10,473 nt of DNA, from contig CAJOOU010000212.1 of the NCBI GenBank assembly GCA_905236735.1, forward strand, positions 1 through 10,473. Reading direction: 5' to 3'. The notes below the pieces were generated by a model. The model saw nothing but the letters and a program-made list of their open reading frames with translations, did not search any database and was not told where the DNA came from. The position numbers and the translations under genes were made by a program. The DNA is from an uncultured Eubacterium sp. (GTDB lineage Bacteria; Bacillota; Clostridia; Lachnospirales; Lachnospiraceae). Shown here in pieces: positions 6,062 to 10,473 of the stretch (positions are counted from its first letter, which is position 1; the number at the start of each line of letters is the position of its first letter).

Positions 6062-6952
6062 CTAAAATTCCTCGATGAATTTCTTCCAGTCAAAAACCGC
6101 CTCAACAGACGCGATTCCGACCTCTATCATATCATCCTCGGGTTCTCTTGTGGTAAGGCGCTGAAGCATTAGCCCGGGTTTGCTTATGAGCCCTATAACC
6201 GGGTTGTCACTTCTGCCGGCAAGTCTGATCAGTTCATATGATATCCCTGCCACAACCGGCACCAGCAAAAGCCTGAGGACCAGTCTCAAAATCTGAGATT
6301 TCACATTGATAAATGCAAACACAATTATACTTACTATCATTACAAACAAAAGAAAACTCGTTCCGCATCTTTTGTGCATACGCGTGCTTTTTCTCACATT
6401 CTCGACATTAAGTTCCAGGCCGCTTTCAATACAGTTAATGCATTTATGTTCGGCGCCGTGGTACATATATACCCTCTTAATATCTTCCATAAGGGATATG
6501 CCCCACACATATAAAAGAAAGATTCCCAGTCTGATTACGCCCTCTATGAGAGAAAGCGCGAACACCGAATCAATGAATCTCTCAAAAATAAGAGAGAGCC
6601 CGTACGGCAGCATCATAAATACGGCTACAGCTATAACAATGGACAAAAGAACAGTAAGCGTCATAACAAATTTTTCCTTTTTTTCGCTCACCGGCGCTTC
6701 GGCCTCTTCCTCATAGAATGAAGCAGAGTAAGTAAGTGTACTCATTCCGATTACCAGAGAATCCACAAAATTAACCACTCCCCTTATAATCGGGATGTTT
6801 TTTACCGCCTCGGTAAGTTTGCTTCTTTTTATGTTTTTGACATCAACGGCTATCTCACCGTCAGGTTTTCGGACAGCCACGGCGTAGGTGTTTTTATTTT
6901 TCATCATTACACCTTCAAGCACAGCCTGTCCTCCTATATTGGACGGTTTCAT
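6062..6952 (-). CDS. DUF1385 membrane protein (YqhQ-like)
   Basis: 296 aa from the ATG at 6952. The N-terminus has the family signature IGGQAVLEGVMM (6-17). The middle and end contain about four hydrophobic segments (roughly 97-122, 130-152, 198-217, 221-243), so it sits in the cytoplasmic membrane. MYHGAEHKCI (163-172) and KRCGTSFLLF (194-203) are the other conserved blocks. Metal binding by the His, Glu and Cys residues is possible but unproven. The function is not established; the family very often precedes prmC-prfA in Clostridia, as here. A TTG two codons earlier could extend the frame, but GTGAGGT at 6961-6967 is 8 bases from the ATG. The gene follows the rpmE terminator and starts the prmC-prfA-metNI unit. 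Confidence 0.88.
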   Translation of the reverse strand: MKPSNIGGQAVLEGVMMKNKNTYAVAVRKPDGEIAVDVKNIKRSKLTEAVKNIPIIRGVVNFVDSLVIGMSTLTYSASFYEEEAEAPVSEKKEKFVMTLTVLLSIVIAVAVFMMLPYGLSLIFERFIDSVFALSLIEGVIRLGIFLLYVWGISLMEDIKRVYMYHGAEHKCINCIESGLELNVENVRKSTRMHKRCGTSFLLFVMIVSIIVFAFINVKSQILRLVLRLLLVPVVAGISYELIRLAGRSDNPVIGLISKPGLMLQRLTTREPEDDMIEVGIASVEAVFDWKKFIEEF

Positions 6953-6998
6953 ATGCAATTACCTCACAAAATTAAATATAACAGGACCCACTTTCCTG

Positions 6999-7004
6999 AT
7001 TATA
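6999..7004 (-). promoter_or_regulatory. Possible -10 box for the DUF1385-prmC-prfA-metNI unit
   Basis: TATAAT on the minus strand lies just after the rpmE terminator and about 47 bases before the DUF1385 start. No good -35 is visible 16-18 bp upstream, where the terminator hairpin lies. The box is perfect and the unit needs a promoter after the terminator, but read-through from rpmE would also explain expression. Confidence 0.35.
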
Positions 7005-7006
7005 TG

Positions 7007-7035
7007 AAAAAGCCTGTCCGTAATGGACAGGCTTT
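7007..7035 (-). terminator. Intrinsic terminator after rpmE
   Basis: On the minus strand, AAAGCCTGTCC and GGACAGGCTTT form an 11-bp perfect stem with an ATTAC loop, continuing into TTTTTC. It starts 10 bases after the rpmE stop codon. This closes the rho-rpmE unit. Confidence 0.9.
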
Positions 7036-7044
7036 ATGATTGGC

Positions 7045-7245
7045 TTAGTTAATACCGTATTTCTTGTTGAACTTATCAATTCGTCCACGAGCTTGTGCTG
7101 CCTTCTGCTGTCCTGTATAGAAAGGATGGCACTTAGAGCAAATCTCAACATGGATAGATTCTTTTGTTGAACCTGTAACAAATGTATTACCGCAGTTGCA
7201 TGTTACAGTTGCCTGATAGTACTCCGGATGTAAATCCTGCTTCAT
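7045..7245 (-). CDS. rpmE: 50S ribosomal protein L31 (zinc-binding type)
   Basis: 66 aa beginning MKQDLHPEYY, the standard start of bacterial L31. Cysteines at 16, 18, 36 and 39 (TCNCG and EICSKCHPFYTG) form the CxC...CxxC zinc site of the C+ form; paralogs made under zinc starvation lack these. The C-terminus GRIDKFNKKYG is also typical. L31 bridges the 50S central protuberance and the 30S head. A GTG at 7254 would add three residues but lies in the ribosome binding site AGAGGTG (7252-7258), so the ATG at 7245 is preferred. It follows rho at 135 bases and ends in a strong terminator. Confidence 0.96.
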   Translation of the reverse strand: MKQDLHPEYYQATVTCNCGNTFVTGSTKESIHVEICSKCHPFYTGQQKAAQARGRIDKFNKKYGIN

Positions 7246-7318
7246 CTTCTTCACCTCTTTACATTAAATAGTGTTTATATTTAGAAAATTTTTCCTTTAA
7301 TCGTGCTATGAGAATGTC

Positions 7319-7352
7319 GTGATATTCCCAAACAGCTTGTATATCATATCAC
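7319..7352 (-). other. Possible structured leader of rpmE in the rho-rpmE gap
   Basis: In minus-strand RNA, GUGAUAU (7352-7346) pairs perfectly with AUAUCAC (7325-7319), a 7-bp stem enclosing 20 nt. A smaller 6-bp stem, ATCCTC / GAGGAT, lies between it and the rho stop (7356-7377). Ribosomal protein L31 genes are known to have autoregulatory leader RNAs in several phyla, including Firmicutes. Whether this is one cannot be told from one sequence. No convincing promoter was found in the gap, so rpmE is probably read from the rho promoter. Confidence 0.3.
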
Positions 7353-7380
7353 ATTATCCTCATATACGCAAGAGGATTTT

Positions 7381-8925
7381 TTAATATTTTCTCTTTTTAA
7401 CGATTTCAACAAAATCCCTGTTGTTCCTCGTCCTTGAGAAGAGATTAAGCAAAGAATCCGCTGCCTCTTCGGCCTTGAGTCCGTGCAGGCTCTTGCGCAT
7501 AATATTGACCGCTTCGAGCTCACTTGGATCAAGTAAAAGATCCTCTCTTCTGGTACTTGATTTAACTATATCAAGAGCAGGGAATACCCTCTTTTCAGAG
7601 AGTTTCCTGTCAAGTACAAGTTCCATATTACCCGTACCCTTAAACTCCTCGTAGACCACATCATCCATCTTGCTTCCCGTCTCGACAAGGGCTGTCGCAA
7701 GGATGGTAAGTGAGCCTCCTTCTCTCATATTTCTCGCAGCACCGAAAAATTTCTTCGGCATATGTAAGGCCGCCGGATCTATACCACCCGAAAGTGTCCT
7801 TCCGCTTGGCGGAATAATCAGGTTGTACGCTCTCGCAAGTCTTGTAATGGAATCAAGCAAAATGATTACATCCTTTTTATGCTCAACGAGCCTTTTCGCC
7901 CTCTCCATTACCATTTCCGATACTCTTTTATGATGTTCGGGAAGTTCGTCGAAGGTAGAATAAATTACCTCAACATTAGGGCCCTGGATAGCCTCCTTCA
8001 TGTCGGTTACTTCCTCAGGTCTCTCATCAATAAGGAGTATTATCATATGCATCTCCGGTGCATTCTTAAGCACAGCCTTTGCCACCTGCTTTAGGAGAGT
8101 GGTTTTTCCGGCCTTAGGCGGAGACACTATCATACCTCTCTGTCCCTTTCCTACAGGAGATACGAGGTCCACTATTCTCATCGATATATCAGCTCCGCTG
8201 TTTTCAAGACGAATCCTTTTATTTGGGAAAATAGGAGTCATATCTTCAAAACTGCCCCTTCTCATGGCTATCTCCGGCTGCATATCATTTATAGCCGCAA
8301 CTGAAACAAGCGGCGCAAATTTCTCACTTGATGTCTTGAGTCTGCTGTTTCCGGTAATCATATCTCCGGTCTTTAAGTTGTACTTTCTTATCTGTGACGG
8401 CGCCACATATACATCCGTATCACCCGGAAGGTAATTTTCCCCTCGTATAAATCCGAATCCGTCCGGCATAACCTCTAATATGCCGTAAACCGGCACTCCG
8501 TTATCCTGCTCGTATCTCTCATTATGTTCGCGTCTTTCATATGAAGCCTCTTTTTTATCGTATGAGTATTCTCTCTTTTCGTGGGAATTGTCTTTTTTCT
8601 CATATGACGACTCCTTTTTCTCATACTTCGGCTTTCTTACCGGAGTCTTTTTACCGCTTCCCGCCGGTCTGCCCGGCCCTCTCTTTGCGGGAGCCTTTGG
8701 CTCCGCTGCCGCCGCCTCCTGCTGAGGAGTTTCGGTTTTACTGCTGTCCGGCGTATCTTTTGCTTCGCTTTCAGCCTCTTTTGCCTTCTGCGCATCCTTA
8801 GCGTCTTCTTCAAGCATCCTGTCAACAAGGTCAGCTTTTTTCAGCGTGGAAATATTCTTAAGACCTCTGGCTTTAGCCACTGCCTTAAGTTCCTTGAGCG
8901 GAAGGCTTTCGTACTTTTCTCTCAT
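7381..8925 (-). CDS. rho: Transcription termination factor Rho with disordered insert
   Basis: 514 aa, about 95 more than E. coli Rho. It is a hexameric RNA helicase that ends transcription. The SAP-like N-terminal helices (1-36) are followed by a charged low-complexity insert (about 40-142). This insert has an Ala/Pro/Glu part, an AT-hook-like KRGPGRPAG (81-89) and five heptads of the type Y-E-K-K-E-x-S (101-135). The OB-fold RNA-binding domain (about 143-212) has DGFGFIR (155-161) and DVYV (171-174). The motor has Walker A SPPKAGKTT (268-276), Walker B VIILLD (353-358), Q-loop around SGRTLSGGID (374-383) and R-loop around TGSKMDD (416-422), all intact. AAAGGAGA at 8933-8940 sits 7 bases before the ATG. 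It has its own promoter at the end of the PHP gene. Confidence 0.97.
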   Translation of the reverse strand: MREKYESLPLKELKAVAKARGLKNISTLKKADLVDRMLEEDAKDAQKAKEAESEAKDTPDSSKTETPQQEAAAAEPKAPAKRGPGRPAGSGKKTPVRKPKYEKKESSYEKKDNSHEKREYSYDKKEASYERREHNERYEQDNGVPVYGILEVMPDGFGFIRGENYLPGDTDVYVAPSQIRKYNLKTGDMITGNSRLKTSSEKFAPLVSVAAINDMQPEIAMRRGSFEDMTPIFPNKRIRLENSGADISMRIVDLVSPVGKGQRGMIVSPPKAGKTTLLKQVAKAVLKNAPEMHMIILLIDERPEEVTDMKEAIQGPNVEVIYSTFDELPEHHKRVSEMVMERAKRLVEHKKDVIILLDSITRLARAYNLIIPPSGRTLSGGIDPAALHMPKKFFGAARNMREGGSLTILATALVETGSKMDDVVYEEFKGTGNMELVLDRKLSEKRVFPALDIVKSSTRREDLLLDPSELEAVNIMRKSLHGLKAEEAADSLLNLFSRTRNNRDFVEIVKKRKY

Positions 8926-9014
8926 TTAGTTATCTCCTTTTAGCCCACTGGGCATAAAATATATGTTAATAAATTCTGTTCATAAAATAAGGGATTTAAT
9001 CAAGAATATTTTTT

Positions 9015-9042
9015 AGTATAACACATTTTTTTTATTTTTCAA
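9015..9042 (-). promoter_or_regulatory. Promoter for rho
   Basis: On the minus strand, TTGAAA (9042-9037) and TATACT (9020-9015) are 16 bp apart, with an A-rich spacer that ends in TGTGT. The -35 lies in the last codons of the PHP gene. Transcription would start near 9008, giving a leader of about 80 nt. No terminator separates the PHP gene from rho, so read-through is also possible. Confidence 0.6.
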
Positions 9043-9841
9043 GCCTTTCAAAAAAGGCACTCCGACCTTTGAAAACGGTATAATGAGTAAAGCCGTTTTC
9101 CAAAAGGATTCCGGCGGCATCTTTAAACCTGTATCCCACATATTCGGGGCTGTGTGCATCCGCCCCTGTTGTAATGATTTCTCCGCCAAGCTCTTTGTAT
9201 CTTTTAACAATCCTGTCATGCGGATTGGCAAACCCAAGTCCCGCTTTAAATCCGGAGGTATTTATTTCTATGCCCTGTCCGCGCGGAATAATTATTTTAA
9301 AAATCTCGTCTATAACCTCCATATACTCATCCGGGTCATATCCATCCCCCCCGGCCGGCGCATATCTTACCATATAGTCAATATGACCAAGGACATCAAA
9401 GCCGGCAAAGGCTTTTACATTTTCCAGTGTAGCCTCAAAATATCTTGTAAGCGATTCTTTAAGACTTCTCCCCTCAAAATACACACCATAATAAGGGTCC
9501 ATACCATCTACCGCATGCACCGATCCTATTACAAAATCAAAGTCATTCTCTCTTAAAACAGCTGCGTTTTCTTTTGCCACATGACTTTGCAGTCCAAGCT
9601 CTATCCCTGAAAGAACGCTTATTTTTGCCTCATATTCTTTCTTTAAGGCATTTATTTTTTTGAAATATTCCGGAAAATCAATAAGAAAATCAGGCTCATC
9701 CGGCTCTTTCGGATAATCTATATCATGATGGTCGGTAAAGCAAAGGCCACTAAGGCCCTGCTTTATCGCCGCATCAATCATATCTTCCTGCCTCGCCTTG
9801 CTGTCTCCGGAAAAATTGCTGTGCATATGCATATCCCACAT
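9032..9841 (-). CDS. PHP-family phosphoesterase, histidinol-phosphatase (HisJ/HisK) type
   Basis: 269 aa with all PHP metal-binding motifs in order: DMHMHSNFSGD (3-13), TDHHD (36-40), GIELG (79-83), GSVH (106-109), GHIDY (152-156), and GADAHSP (226-232). PHP enzymes use three metal ions to hydrolyse phosphate esters. Full-length similarity fits the histidinol-phosphate phosphatase HisJ subfamily, which makes histidinol in histidine synthesis. No other his gene is in the window, so the real substrate could differ; many relatives are called histidinol-phosphatase by similarity only. The ATG at 9841 has GAGG at 9851-9854, inside the end of purD, and the two genes are 4 bases apart, so they are probably cotranscribed. 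Confidence 0.85.
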   Translation of the reverse strand: MWDMHMHSNFSGDSKARQEDMIDAAIKQGLSGLCFTDHHDIDYPKEPDEPDFLIDFPEYFKKINALKKEYEAKISVLSGIELGLQSHVAKENAAVLRENDFDFVIGSVHAVDGMDPYYGVYFEGRSLKESLTRYFEATLENVKAFAGFDVLGHIDYMVRYAPAGGDGYDPDEYMEVIDEIFKIIIPRGQGIEINTSGFKAGLGFANPHDRIVKRYKELGGEIITTGADAHSPEYVGYRFKDAAGILLENGFTHYTVFKGRSAFFERLEK

Positions 9842-9845
9842 GGTT

Positions 9846-10473
9846 TTATGCCTCGTCTATAGCCTTACCTATATCATGCCTCATGTATTTATTGTCAAAT
9901 TCCACCCATTCGGTAGCTTTGTATGCCTCCATACGGGCATTCTTTAAATCACTGCCTTTGGCCGTGACTCCGAGCACTCTTCCGCCGTTTGTGATAAACT
10001 CGCCTCTCTCATTTAAGGCCGTTCCGGCGTGGAAGCAAAAATACTTATCAGAGCCTTCAAACTTCTCAAGTCCTTTTATAACATATCCCTTTTCGTAAGA
10101 TACAGGGTAGCCGTCAGATGCAAGCACAACACATACGGCAGCATTATCTTCAAACTGTAAATCCACCTTGTCCAATGTACCGTCAATGCAGGCTTCCATA
10201 ACATCTATAATGTCATTTTTCATTCTCGGAAGCACCACCTGAGCCTCAGGATCACCAAAACGCGCATTATATTCAAGCACTTTCGGGCCCTCTTCCGTCA
10301 GCATAAGGCCGAAGAAAATAATCCCCTTAAACTCCCTGCCTTCACTCGCCATGGCGTCAACAGATGCCTGATATACATATTTTTTACAGAATTCATCCAC
10401 CTCTTTGGTATAAAAAGGACTTGGCGAAAATGTTCCCATTCCGCCTGTATTAAGTCCGGTGTCTCCGTCTCCG
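9846..10473 (-). CDS. purD: Phosphoribosylamine-glycine ligase (5' end off window)
   Basis: The visible 208 codons are the C-terminal half of GAR synthetase (full length about 420-430 aa). The frame runs on through the right edge, reading GDGDTGLNTGGMGTFSPSP at the edge. This is the conserved purD block and shows that the Met at 10439 is internal, not a start. LEYNARFGDPEAQ, about 65 residues further on, is the ATP-grasp metal- and ATP-binding motif. The tail is the usual C-terminal domain (GYPVSYEKGYVIKGL, GRVLGVTAKG). The enzyme joins glycine to phosphoribosylamine using ATP, the second step of purine synthesis. Other pur genes may lie upstream, off the right edge. Confidence 0.95.
   Translation of the reverse strand, partial: GDGDTGLNTGGMGTFSPSPFYTKEVDEFCKKYVYQASVDAMASEGREFKGIIFFGLMLTEEGPKVLEYNARFGDPEAQVVLPRMKNDIIDVMEACIDGTLDKVDLQFEDNAAVCVVLASDGYPVSYEKGYVIKGLEKFEGSDKYFCFHAGTALNERGEFITNGGRVLGVTAKGSDLKNARMEAYKATEWVEFDNKYMRHDIGKAIDEA

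Noticed and set aside
6061..6105. Longer PrmC start 15 codons upstream
   Set aside because: It overlaps the end of the DUF1385 gene and adds non-family residues; the ATG at 6060 has a well-spaced GAGGAA.
7356..7382. Plus-strand intrinsic terminator (ATCCTC / GAGGAT then six T)
   Set aside because: Only 6 bp of stem with a 10-nt loop, and no plus-strand gene lies upstream. It may be chance or may stop antisense RNA, but the support is too weak.
9043..9058. GCCTTT / AAAGGC hairpin as terminator of the PHP gene
   Set aside because: It lies inside the coding sequence and is not followed by a T-run on either strand.

Overview
The window looks like a chromosomal piece of a Gram-positive anaerobe of the Clostridia, most likely Lachnospiraceae-like. 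The reasons are the purD-PHP-rho-rpmE-DUF1385-prmC-prfA order, AGGAGG-type ribosome binding sites, L31 of the zinc-binding type, a Rho with a long disordered N-terminal insert, and a LoaP-type NusG paralog. This placement is inferred from family resemblance and gene order only. Every convincing gene lies on the minus strand, so transcription runs from high to low coordinates.

Right part (10473 to 7007): the 3' part of purD (purine synthesis) is followed 4 bases later by a PHP-family phosphoesterase. A good promoter at the end of the PHP gene drives rho (514 aa, with a repeat-rich charged insert), then rpmE (ribosomal protein L31). A strong intrinsic terminator at 7007-7035 closes this unit.

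Middle part (6952 to 2454): DUF1385 membrane protein, prmC, prfA, metN and metI are tightly packed (gaps of -1 to about 20 bases) and end at an intrinsic terminator at 2454-2483. PrmC methylates the GGQ motif of release factors, and RF1 (prfA) is its substrate, so these two are a functional pair. metN-metI encode the ATPase and permease of a methionine importer. The binding protein MetQ is not in the window, and there is no room for a methionine riboswitch ahead of metN.

Left part (2440 to 1) is accessory. A 435-aa AAA ATPase with a C-terminal DUF4143 (nuclease-like) domain is preceded by an ordered repeat region: four 23-bp-period copies of a 15-bp dyad element, then two diverged 80-bp direct repeats, each with two palindromes whose arms have changed in step and each with an extended -10 box. 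This ATPase-plus-repeat cassette is the most likely under-described system here. Beyond it lie a nested inverted repeat, a good promoter, a roughly 235-nt structured leader, and the start of loaP, an antiterminator gene usually found at the head of long polysaccharide or secondary-metabolite operons. That operon would lie off the left edge.
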